Origin: Desulfobulbaceae bacterium UBA2213
GTDB lineage: Bacteria; Desulfobacterota; Desulfobulbia; Desulfobulbales; Desulfocapsaceae
Direction of reading: 5' to 3'
Assembly: GCA_002327225.1 (NCBI GenBank)
Contig: DCUN01000035.1
Span: 1 to 18,661 of the forward strand
Length of the DNA: 18,661 nucleotides
A program made the translations under genes and the position numbers. Under the pieces are notes generated by a model. It did no database searches, was not told the origin of the DNA, and saw only the letters and a list, made by a program, of their open reading frames with translations. Positions 7,030-14,981 of the stretch are shown piece by piece. Each line of letters starts with the position of its first letter. The stretch's first letter is position 1.

Positions 7030-7817
7030 GATCTTCCCACCCAACTTTTCCAGCTCTGCGCCTGCTGTTCTTTCACTATAAAAATGGCATGGAGCCCCTT
7101 GGTCAGGGTCATTTCATCATTCATGAGCGTAAGCGCTCCATGCTGTACCAGTGAGACGTCCTGGGTCTCCTCGGAAACAACAATAACCACGGCATCCGTC
7201 TCTTCTGAGAGGCCGATTGCCGCCCGGTGCCTGGTACCAAATCGTTTATTGATATAGGGATTCTTGGTCAGGGGCAGAATGCAGCCTGCCGTCTGAATCC
7301 GCCCCTTATGAATAATCACCCCGCCATCATGCAAGGGGGAAACAGGCATGAAGATAGAGATCAGCAATTCCTTGCTCAGAGTGGCATCAAGATCAGAGCC
7401 GGATTCTACAAAATCGCGCAGGCCGCTCTCCCTCTCGAGCACAATCAAGGCGCCGATACGCCGCTTGGACAGATAGAAAACCGCCCGGACGATCTCATCG
7501 AGTTCCTTCTCGGCCATATCCTTGTTTTTCTGAAAGGGAGATTTTCCCACCTGAGTCAGGGCCCTGCGGATATCATGCTGAAAGACGATCACCACAATCA
7601 ACAGCAAAGAGCCGAGAAAGGTATTCAATAACCACTGCAGAGCTGCCATATCAAGGGCTATCGAGGTGAAATAGATCGCACTGAGCACCACCAGCCCCAG
7701 TATCATCTGCACAGAACGTGTGCCCTTGATAATCAGGATCAGTTGATGAATGATAAAGGCCACTACCAGGATATCCAGGATATCCTGCCAGCGGAGTATT
7801 TTAAATATTTCAAACAT
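7026..7817 (-). CDS. cdaA: Diadenylate cyclase (c-di-AMP synthase), membrane type
   Basis: Makes cyclic di-AMP from two ATP. The 263-aa form starting MFEIFKILRWQDILDIL matches the family: three membrane helices (about 13-30, 36-54, 60-79), QHDIRRALTQVG, then the DAC catalytic domain with LHDGGVIIHKGRI (DGG at 164-166) and RFGTRHRAAIGLSEETDA (GTRHRA at 194-199). All core catalytic motifs are intact. The start is uncertain: the frame continues upstream to a TTG at 7889, which has an AGGGA seven bases before it, giving 287 aa. ATG 7817 agrees best with family N-termini but lacks a visible ribosome site. The last base pairs overlap cdaR. A candidate promoter lies at 7930-7959. Confidence 0.92.
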   Translation of the reverse strand: MFEIFKILRWQDILDILVVAFIIHQLILIIKGTRSVQMILGLVVLSAIYFTSIALDMAALQWLLNTFLGSLLLIVVIVFQHDIRRALTQVGKSPFQKNKDMAEKELDEIVRAVFYLSKRRIGALIVLERESGLRDFVESGSDLDATLSKELLISIFMPVSPLHDGGVIIHKGRIQTAGCILPLTKNPYINKRFGTRHRAAIGLSEETDAVVIVVSEETQDVSLVQHGALTLMNDEMTLTKGLHAIFIVKEQQAQSWKSWVGRS

Positions 7818-7929
7818 AAAAGCAGAAACAGGGCATGAGGAGAAGGGGAACAGGAGAAGAGACAGATCAGTCATCCATGAATCGCGCAACTGACAATCCC
7901 TGATCCTCCAGCATCTTATTCTATTTTTT

Positions 7930-7959
7930 AGTGTACAGCATAATCTCTGTTTTTTTCAA
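7930..7959 (-). promoter_or_regulatory. Candidate sigma70-type promoter for cdaA-cdaR-glmM
   Basis: On the minus strand TTGAAA (7959-7954) is followed after 18 bp by TACACT (7935-7930), 4 of 6 to the -10 consensus. Transcription would start about 35 bp upstream of the TTG at 7889. It lies in the divergent gap with the DUF748 gene. Confidence 0.4.
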
Positions 7960-7992
7960 TACATACTTTGCACGAAAGTAAAAAGTTGAAAA

Positions 7993-8020
7993 TTGAAAGT
8001 CAAAGATGTTAAGTTATATT
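7993..8020 (+). promoter_or_regulatory. Candidate sigma70-type promoter for the DUF748 gene
   Basis: TTGAAA (7993-7998), a 16-bp spacer and TATATT (8015-8020), in an AT-rich stretch 58 bp upstream of the ATG. A second TTGAAA lies at 7986-7991. Confidence 0.4.
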
Positions 8021-8078
8021 CTTTTGGTTTTCCATGAACGTCTCTTTCTTCTCTACGTAATCCGAACACTGACCAATC

Positions 8079-11000
8079 ATGTCTGATCGTTTTGGCACCA
8101 TCTCTATCAATTCTGCCCCACCACCAGCTCAGCGGCCCAAGAAGCTGAAACCAAAATCCAAACCAGGACTGCGGCCAACAGCTAAAAGATCAGCTCCCGG
8201 CCCCCAAAGGTCAAAACGCCGCCTCATCCTGCTCGCCATCCCGATTTTTCTGATCAGCACCTATGGAGCAGTCGGTTTTTTCCTCGCCCCCTCGTGGCTC
8301 ACCGGATATCTCTCGGACTCTCTTCAACAAACTGCCAACATGGGCCTGACAGCCGGCAAGGCACGCTTCAATCCTTTTACCCTGCAACTGCAACTGCATG
8401 ACATTGTCAGCACGGAGAACGGCCAGGTCCAGGCCCCTGCAACCACGCTCCTGCAGATTGACCACATGCTCGTCGACCTGAACATGATTGCCCTGCTGCG
8501 CGACAGCCTTGCCTGTAAGCGGCTGGAAATTCAAGGACTGACCCTGGCGCTCATCCGCCACCCGGACAAATCGTACAACCTGCCACACCTTGCCACTGAA
8601 AACAATTCAGGGACCCCAGCAGATCCTCTTTCCCTGTCCAGCCTGCCCCTGCTCTTTTCTCTGAATAATATTTCAATCCGCAACAGCAGGATTCTCTTTG
8701 ATGACCGTCTGGCCGGCAAGAAACACAGCGTGGAACAATTAACTCTGGATCTTCCTTCCTTCTCCAACTTCTCCTTTGAAACCAGGGATTATATCCGCCC
8801 TCACTTTTCCGCAGTCATCAACGGCAGCCCAGTGGAATTAACCGATGAAGCTGTACTGCCAGGAGAAAAAGGCTGGAACGGTCTGAAGACAAGCATCTCC
8901 TGCAATATCCAGCATATCGATCTTCCCCTCTATTTTGCCTACCTGCCTGAATCTGTGCCCCTGGCACTGGGCAAGGGTACAGGCAATGGCAAGATTCATA
9001 TTTCCTTTCTACCTGAAGACACAAAGGGTGGCCGCCTGACCGTTGGCTTTCAGCTGACGACATCAGAGGTCGAGTTGAGCAACAGAGAAAAGTCCCTGTC
9101 CATGACTGCGCCGACACTTGAGGTGGACGGCAGCCTGCAACCTCTTGACGGCGCTCTGCACCTCCGGAACCTGCGCATCCTGCAGCCACAATTAACAGCA
9201 GACACAGCCCATGTTTCACGGGACATGACCCAGCTTTTTTCCAGACCTGCCACCAGCACGGAGACAGCAGAGCCTCAAGGACCGCGCTTGAAGATTGACT
9301 CACTCACCGTGGAAGATGGCCGTCTGCAACTCAACAAACAGCATCAAGAAGCTACCTCACCCCCCTGGAGCGCTATTCAACTTAATGTAAAAAATTTCCG
9401 TCTTACCCCGGAACAGGCCGGAGACAAGGGCTCATTTACACTCAGCGCCAAGCAGGAAAAGACCAACGCCTCCATGGACTGGCAGGGATCTTTTAACAAC
9501 AGAGGAATTCCCGGCGGCGTCCTGCAACTGAAGAATATCGAAACAAGCGCCCTGCTGGCCTTTATAAATCCACTTCAGGCGAAAGATGCCTCTGGGACTG
9601 CAAGTCTGAGCGGCCACTTCCGCTTTGACCCGACAGCGCGAAACTCCGGTATGACAACCCTGGTCGACGCCACTACCGAGATCCAGGATCTGGTACTGCG
9701 TGACCAGAAAAAGACATGGCTCTCGGCCGCAAAGGTACATATCAAAGGCACTCAATTCAGAGAAGAAGACCTGGATCTTGGCACTATTACGCTTGACGAA
9801 AGCACCCTCACTCTTCAGCAGAATCAACTCCCTCACTTGTTGAGAGAAATCGCTGACGATAAAAAATCATTCCCGTTTCAGGACCTTCTTTTTTCAGGAA
9901 AGGCAACCCTCGCACCTAAAAACGACAAGGTTCCGGCCCTGCAACTGACCGAACTGCATATCAAGGCGAGCAAGCTGACGACCGCAGACCGCCGGAACAA
10001 CTTCGAACTTGCGGCCAGGATCAATCAGCAGGGGACGCTCAAGGCCCAGGGCATGGCAACCCTTGCTCCGCTGCGGGCTTCACTGTCCCTGGTCTTTGCC
10101 GCCATCAGCTCCGAACAGATCGCGCCCTGGCTGCCCGATGCGGCCCTGTTTCAACAAAGCAGGGCCGCAATAGGCGGCCAGGGGACATTCAATTATCCTG
10201 AATCCAGCTTTACCGGCACAGTGCAGCTCAACTCCGCCCTGATCCTGGGTGAGGCAAAGAGTTCAGGGCTTGCCGTAAGCAGGGCCGAGCTGAAGGATGT
10301 CACCATCAAGAGCAAGCCGTTGCGCATCGGCATGAACGAACTGATCCTTGCGGAGCCGAAACTGACCTGGCTGCAGGATACAGCCAGCCCCACTCCCTTC
10401 GAACAGATCAGCTCCTTTCTCAGGAACCTGCTGGCCCCGTCAGCAGACAAGGAACAGCAACAAAAAGAGGGCCTTCGCTCTCCCCTGCCTGCTATCCAGA
10501 AGATCAGCTTTGACAACGGGACCATCAGTTATACAGACCAGCGGCTCACTCCACCCTGGTCCACTGAAATCAGTCAGCTCAAAGGTCAGATCAGCAATCT
10601 GCAGGAGAAGAGTGATCCCGGCACAGGCTTTGACATCTCCGGCCATATAGACGCTGCGTCCTTTACTCTCGCCGCTTCCGCCGATCTGCTGAACAGTCAG
10701 GGGGACTTCGCTACGACTCTCGACCTCAAGGAATTTCCACTCTCGATATTGTCGGAACAGATACGACCGCTTCTTGATCTCGACCCCACCTCCGGCAGCC
10801 TTGACCTCACACTCAATCACAAGCGGCACAAGGGTGAAGAACAGGGAGAGGCGAGCCTTCTCTTCTCAGATCTCCGTCCTGGCTCAGCGCAAGCCGACAC
10901 CGCCCTGCCTCTTGCCCTGCTTGCAAACAACCAGAATCAGATGCAAATGCTGATCCCCATATCGACAAAGAGTGCCACCCCCCTGTTCAAACAGACCGTG

Positions 11001-11624
11001 GCCCTCTTCCAGACTCAGATAGTCAAGGCCGGCGTGGCGCCTCTGTTGCTGGCAGGAGCAGAGTTTGCAGACCTTCAGGAGAGGCAGTTTATCGCCTTTC
11101 CTGCCGGCCTGAGCGAGCTGGACGTTCTCGGTGATGACGATGTCCAGGAAACATTGCAGCACTTTGCAGACCTGCTGGCTGAACGCCCGCGCCTGGGCCT
11201 TGTCCTTACCGGGATGGCCGACCCGATCCATGACCGGGCCGTAATCCAGAAGGCATTGGAAGAGAAAGAAAGTAAACGAATCACCCAGAAAAACGAGCAA
11301 CGGCTGGAGGAATGGCAGAAAAAAGAGAAAATAAAAGAGCAGGCACTGCAGGCGCAGCAGGCAGCCGCACCTCCGGGAAAGATCATCGAAAGAAACATCC
11401 CTGCACAGGATGGGCCGCCCCCCCCCTTACACCCTGAACCGGTCACCGTCTCAGAGGCAACGCTCCTGGATCTTGCCCAGGAACGGGCCTTACAGGTTTA
11501 TGATTTCTACGCCACTCTGCCCGGCATCGCTTCTGGACGGATCACCCTTCAGGATAAGACCCGGATAAGCGAAGCGGAGAGTCCAGGGAATCACGTGCTG
11601 ATCGAACTCAAGCCGGTATTCTAA
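8079..11624 (+). CDS. DUF748 (AsmA-like) envelope protein
   Basis: A 1181-aa protein anchored in the inner membrane with a large periplasmic part. Residues 1-48 are Pro/Lys/Arg-rich and cytoplasmic, and a single membrane helix spans about 49-70 (RLILLAIPIFLISTYGAVGF). After that comes the typical DUF748 opening (APSWLTGYLSDSLQQTANMG, then KARFNPFTLQLQLHDI, LLQIDHMLVDLN, CKRLEIQGLTLALIRHPDK). Long AsmA-like beta repeats follow (for example LKIDSLTVEDGRLQ, IQKISFDNGTISYTDQ), then an end region RPRLGLVLTGMADPIHDRAVIQKALEEKE with a charged coiled-coil stretch and a Pro-rich segment. AsmA-like proteins help outer-membrane assembly or lipid transport between membranes; the exact role of DUF748 members is not settled. 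It has no clear ribosome site and is divergent from cdaA. Confidence 0.85.
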   Translation: MSDRFGTISINSAPPPAQRPKKLKPKSKPGLRPTAKRSAPGPQRSKRRLILLAIPIFLISTYGAVGFFLAPSWLTGYLSDSLQQTANMGLTAGKARFNPFTLQLQLHDIVSTENGQVQAPATTLLQIDHMLVDLNMIALLRDSLACKRLEIQGLTLALIRHPDKSYNLPHLATENNSGTPADPLSLSSLPLLFSLNNISIRNSRILFDDRLAGKKHSVEQLTLDLPSFSNFSFETRDYIRPHFSAVINGSPVELTDEAVLPGEKGWNGLKTSISCNIQHIDLPLYFAYLPESVPLALGKGTGNGKIHISFLPEDTKGGRLTVGFQLTTSEVELSNREKSLSMTAPTLEVDGSLQPLDGALHLRNLRILQPQLTADTAHVSRDMTQLFSRPATSTETAEPQGPRLKIDSLTVEDGRLQLNKQHQEATSPPWSAIQLNVKNFRLTPEQAGDKGSFTLSAKQEKTNASMDWQGSFNNRGIPGGVLQLKNIETSALLAFINPLQAKDASGTASLSGHFRFDPTARNSGMTTLVDATTEIQDLVLRDQKKTWLSAAKVHIKGTQFREEDLDLGTITLDESTLTLQQNQLPHLLREIADDKKSFPFQDLLFSGKATLAPKNDKVPALQLTELHIKASKLTTADRRNNFELAARINQQGTLKAQGMATLAPLRASLSLVFAAISSEQIAPWLPDAALFQQSRAAIGGQGTFNYPESSFTGTVQLNSALILGEAKSSGLAVSRAELKDVTIKSKPLRIGMNELILAEPKLTWLQDTASPTPFEQISSFLRNLLAPSADKEQQQKEGLRSPLPAIQKISFDNGTISYTDQRLTPPWSTEISQLKGQISNLQEKSDPGTGFDISGHIDAASFTLAASADLLNSQGDFATTLDLKEFPLSILSEQIRPLLDLDPTSGSLDLTLNHKRHKGEEQGEASLLFSDLRPGSAQADTALPLALLANNQNQMQMLIPISTKSATPLFKQTVALFQTQIVKAGVAPLLLAGAEFADLQERQFIAFPAGLSELDVLGDDDVQETLQHFADLLAERPRLGLVLTGMADPIHDRAVIQKALEEKESKRITQKNEQRLEEWQKKEKIKEQALQAQQAAAPPGKIIERNIPAQDGPPPPLHPEPVTVSEATLLDLAQERALQVYDFYATLPGIASGRITLQDKTRISEAESPGNHVLIELKPVF

Positions 11625-11736
11625 AATATCCATACCATCGAAAAGCCGTGACCGGTATAAGGAGTCGTAACGAAATGGTCATACATGTAATAGTTTTTTT
11701 CGCAACGGCGCCTCAATATTTCGATCCGGCAGGACA

Positions 11737-12159
11737 ATGACAACGCTGCCCCTGGATATATCCTACACAACCCTCTTTGAGGGGCTGGGACTCCTTTCGC
11801 TGGCGACCTTTCTGATCAGCCTGCTGCTCATCCCCTATCTTATCTCGAGGGCCTCTGTCGATTATTTTCTCATCCATGCCACGATTGTGGAACAACGGCA
11901 TAGGCGCCATCCAGCCATCGCCTTTGTCATCAAGATCATCCGTAACAGCCTGGGATGTATTTTATGTCTCGCCGGATTCATCATGCTTTTTCTGCCGGGC
12001 CAGGGCGTGATCACCATGCTGATCGGATTTTCCCTCCTTGATGTCCCCGGAAGGCAGAAGGTGCTGGACGCCCTGATCCACAGACCGTCTCTGCAACAGG
12101 CGCTGAACTGGATTCGTCAGAAGACAGGGCGGCCACCCTTTCATTTTCCAGAGAAATAG
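11737..12159 (+). CDS. Small integral membrane protein, PGPGW-like
   Basis: A 140-aa protein with hydrophobic segments at about 13-35 and 65-100. The second contains the loop FLPGQGVITMLIGFSLLDVPGR, which resembles the LPGPG-type loop of the PGPGW putative transmembrane family, followed by a basic tail with RPSLQQALNWIRQKTGRPP. No enzymatic motif is visible and the function is unknown. AGGA sits just upstream of the ATG. The stop is 9 bp before the mutY start, so the two are likely translated together. The 112-bp gap after the DUF748 gene has no strong terminator, so it may share that transcript. Confidence 0.7.
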   Translation: MTTLPLDISYTTLFEGLGLLSLATFLISLLLIPYLISRASVDYFLIHATIVEQRHRRHPAIAFVIKIIRNSLGCILCLAGFIMLFLPGQGVITMLIGFSLLDVPGRQKVLDALIHRPSLQQALNWIRQKTGRPPFHFPEK

Positions 12160-12168
12160 ACACACCCC

Positions 12169-13266
12169 ATGTCAATTTTGCTCACCCTTTTTCAACAGGC
12201 ATTGCTCTCCTGGTTTCAGGCAGAACAGCGTGATCTGCCCTGGCGCAGAGCGTACATCCCTTACCAGATCTGGATTTCAGAGATCATGCTGCAACAGACC
12301 CAGATGGAAAGAGCTACCCTCTTCTTTGAGCGCTGGCTGCAGGAGTTTCCCGACATTGACTCCCTCGCTCTGGCTTCGGAAGATAAGGTGCTCAAATGCT
12401 GGGAGGGCCTTGGGTATTACAGCCGGGCCAGGAATATCCTTCAATGCGCCCGGATCCTTGTTCGAGACCATGACGGGATCATCCCCAGCGACCCAAAATC
12501 ACTGCTGGCCCTGCCCGGTATCGGCCCTTATACAGCCGGCGCCATTGCCTCAATCGCTTACAATCGCACGGTTCCCCTGGTCGATGCCAATATCAGCCGG
12601 CTCTTTGCCCGACTCTTCGATATTGATATTCCGCTGGCACGGGCCGGCAAGCTCTTGTGGCAGAAGGCGGAAGAACTGGTACCGGAAGGCCGGGCACGCT
12701 CATTCAACCAGGGATTGATGGAACTGGGAGCGCTGATCTGCACCCCGAAAAATCCTGCCTGCAGGCAATGTCCTTTACAACCGTTCTGCATTGCCTGCAA
12801 GGAAGGGAGGATTGCAGAGCGGCCGATCCCCCAACAAGGCAAAGCAATCATCACGATCGAGATGGCAACCGGCGTTCTGGCGCATCCCCACGGCAATGGT
12901 CAGTTCTTTATCCAGCAGCGGCTGGCCGATGATGTCTGGGGCAGTCTCTGGGAATTCCCCGGCGGCAGACTCAAAGCCGAGGAGGCTCCTGAACAGGCTG
13001 TTATCCGTGAGTTTCTGGAGGAGACCGGCTTCACGGTGCGGATCGATCGAAAGATAACGACTACCACCCATCATTACAGCCGCTACAAGGTTATCCTCCA
13101 CTGCTTCCACTGCCTCCTGGACACTCGTGAGTCGGAGGAGTTCCCGGATCCGATTCTCTCTGCGGCCCAGGAATACCACTGGGTCAGCTTTGCAGAGCTG
13201 GCCGATTTTGCCTTCCCGGCAGGCCACAGGAAACTCATCGACTTCATGACTCAGCCTTCTGGTTGA
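12169..13266 (+). CDS. mutY: A/G-specific adenine glycosylase with a C-terminal domain carrying a complete Nudix box
   Basis: Removes adenine mispaired with 8-oxoguanine. The N-terminal glycosylase domain has WISEIMLQQTQM (catalytic Glu38), LPGIGPYTAGAIASIAYN (helix-hairpin-helix, 115-132), and LVDANISRL with the catalytic Asp139. The 4Fe-4S ligands are Cys191, 198, 201 and 207 (C-x6-C-x2-C-x5-C). The C-terminal domain (about 230-360) has WEFPGGRL and a Nudix box at 266-288 matching G-x5-E-x7-R-E-U-x-E-E-x-G-U at every fixed position. In E. coli MutY the homologous domain has a degraded box and only recognises 8-oxoG. Here it may also be an active MutT-like hydrolase. Length 365 aa is normal. 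The last 23 bp overlap ampG on the other strand. Confidence 0.95.
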   Translation: MSILLTLFQQALLSWFQAEQRDLPWRRAYIPYQIWISEIMLQQTQMERATLFFERWLQEFPDIDSLALASEDKVLKCWEGLGYYSRARNILQCARILVRDHDGIIPSDPKSLLALPGIGPYTAGAIASIAYNRTVPLVDANISRLFARLFDIDIPLARAGKLLWQKAEELVPEGRARSFNQGLMELGALICTPKNPACRQCPLQPFCIACKEGRIAERPIPQQGKAIITIEMATGVLAHPHGNGQFFIQQRLADDVWGSLWEFPGGRLKAEEAPEQAVIREFLEETGFTVRIDRKITTTTHHYSRYKVILHCFHCLLDTRESEEFPDPILSAAQEYHWVSFAELADFAFPAGHRKLIDFMTQPSG

Positions 13267-14851
13267 TAAAGTCACGGGCCAGCCATACCAGCAGGAGCAC
13301 AGGAAGCCCCATCAGCGCCGTCAGGAGAAAAAAGGACTCATAGCCCCAGGAGGCTGTAACCGTCCCGGAATAGCCGCCGATAAGTTTGGGAAAGAGGGTC
13401 ATGAGCGAACTGAAGAGGGCATACTGGACAGCGGTAAAAGAGATATTGGTCAGGCTGGAGAGGAAGGCGATAAAGGCGGTACTGGCAAGCCCGGCACAGA
13501 AGCTGTCAGCCGCTATAACCACGGTCAGCATGGTCAGATCATTGCCGCTTCCGGCCAGGAGCATGAAGAGCAGATTGGTACCGGCAGCCAGCAGGGCGCC
13601 GGAAAAAAGAATGGCGTACACCCCGTAACGAACGGTCAGCATGCCACCCAGAAAACCGCCGAGCAGGGTCATGCCGAGACCAAAGCTCTTGGTGACAGTG
13701 GCAATCACATTCTTGCTGAATCCCATATCGATATAAAAGACGTTGGCCACCACCCCAAGGACGATATCAGAGACCCGGTAGAAACCGACCAGGACCAGGA
13801 GCAGGATCGCGGTCTTCCCCCCATATCTGCTGAAAAAATCCCGGACTGGGGCGATATAGGTCTCACGCACCATCTCCTGATCAACCACTCCCAGCAGGAC
13901 AGCAACCCTGGCGACCAGCGCCGCGATTCCTAAGGCTAGAAAGAGACGGCAGGTCTCGACCAGAAAGGCAACGAGTTCGAGGTGGAGCTCAGCTCGCTGG
14001 GCAAGCCACTCCTTCACAGAAGAGACCAGCGAGGCGCTGAAGAAAAAGCTGCCGCCAAAGGAGGCCGCAATCAGCAGAAAGAGGATGAGCAGGCGCAGAG
14101 AGTGTTGCAGAGAGAAATGGTGGCTGCCGGCGCCTTCATTTCTCTCCGGTTCTCCAATACAGAGAGTGGTTATCACCCCGACAGACATGACCCCGGCCAT
14201 AAGCAGATAGGTCAACTGCCAGGCCTCAAAACGATACAGCTCCCTGGTGGTGCCAAACAAGGTTGCCAGATAGAGCGACCCGGCCCCGGCAACCAGCATG
14301 CCGACCCTGTAGCCGGCGACATAACTGGATGCCAGCAGGGCCTGCATGGAGGCACCGATACATTCGATACGATAGGCATCAATGACAATATCCTGAGTGG
14401 CCGAGGAAAATCCCAGCAAAACCGCGGCGAGTGCCATCATGATCATGCTTCTCTCACCGAGCAGCGGATCCGTAAAGGCCATCCAGACAATGGCCGTCAT
14501 AACGGACAACTGGGCCAGAAGCAGCCAGGAGCGCCGCCTGCCCAGCAGTCGGGTGAGCACAGGCAGAGGCATCTTGTCGATGAGCGGGGCCCAGACGAAT
14601 TTAAAGGAATAACCGAGGGCTGCCCAACTGAAAAAAGTGACTGCGGCCCGGTCAATGCCGGCCTCGCGCAGCCAGACAGAAAGGGTGGAAAAAATAAGCA
14701 GGATGGGAATCCCTGCGGAAAAACCGAGAAAGAAGAGGGCCAGGACCTGGGGGTGCAGCCAGGCCTTGAAAAGAGAGTCCTGCCTTCGCCCGACCGCTAA
14801 AGGCCCAAGCAAAGATGTTTCATTTTTCCTGCTCATTCTTGTCTTTTCCAT
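13244..14851 (-). CDS. ampG: AmpG-family muropeptide MFS transporter
   Basis: An inner-membrane permease that brings anhydro-muropeptides back into the cytoplasm for peptidoglycan recycling. It is 535 aa with about 12-14 membrane helices. Family marks include LFFLGFSAGIPILLIFSTLSVWL at the first helix (39 onward), SWAALGYSFKFVWAPLID, GRRRSWLLLAQ, GFSSATQDIVIDAYRIE (the AmpG signature), SSYVAGYRVGML, GFYRVSDIVLGVVANVFYIDMG and a C-terminal LSSLTNISFTAVQYALFSSL. It is slightly longer than E. coli AmpG (491 aa). The start is ATG 14851 with a weak ribosome site; ATG 14836 is an alternative. It is divergent from cysS and convergent with mutY. No ampC/ampD genes are nearby. Confidence 0.9.
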   Translation of the reverse strand: MEKTRMSRKNETSLLGPLAVGRRQDSLFKAWLHPQVLALFFLGFSAGIPILLIFSTLSVWLREAGIDRAAVTFFSWAALGYSFKFVWAPLIDKMPLPVLTRLLGRRRSWLLLAQLSVMTAIVWMAFTDPLLGERSMIMMALAAVLLGFSSATQDIVIDAYRIECIGASMQALLASSYVAGYRVGMLVAGAGSLYLATLFGTTRELYRFEAWQLTYLLMAGVMSVGVITTLCIGEPERNEGAGSHHFSLQHSLRLLILFLLIAASFGGSFFFSASLVSSVKEWLAQRAELHLELVAFLVETCRLFLALGIAALVARVAVLLGVVDQEMVRETYIAPVRDFFSRYGGKTAILLLVLVGFYRVSDIVLGVVANVFYIDMGFSKNVIATVTKSFGLGMTLLGGFLGGMLTVRYGVYAILFSGALLAAGTNLLFMLLAGSGNDLTMLTVVIAADSFCAGLASTAFIAFLSSLTNISFTAVQYALFSSLMTLFPKLIGGYSGTVTASWGYESFFLLTALMGLPVLLLVWLARDFINQKAES

Positions 14852-14981
14852 CCAATATGGTTATGCTGTTTAAAATAAGCAAGAGAGGAGACTTCTCCAT
14901 TCTCCTTTCCATAAACAACTACGTTTCTTTTCTACTGAAATCATCGCCGCAGTACAAGCGATAAAGCCATTCTGTTCCCCC

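Noticed and set aside
11625..11736. Terminator after the DUF748 gene (gacc...ggtc followed by a T7 run)
   Set aside because: The stem is about 5 bp with a loop of over 20 nt, too weak to claim.
13982..14800. 272-codon plus-strand frame opposite ampG
   Set aside because: Gly/Gln/His-rich translation typical of the complement of membrane-protein codons. The AmpG frame is unmistakable.
14852..14981. T-box or other leader upstream of cysS
   Set aside because: Only 130 bp are available, shared with the divergent ampG promoter, and no T-box sequence or specifier hairpin is visible.
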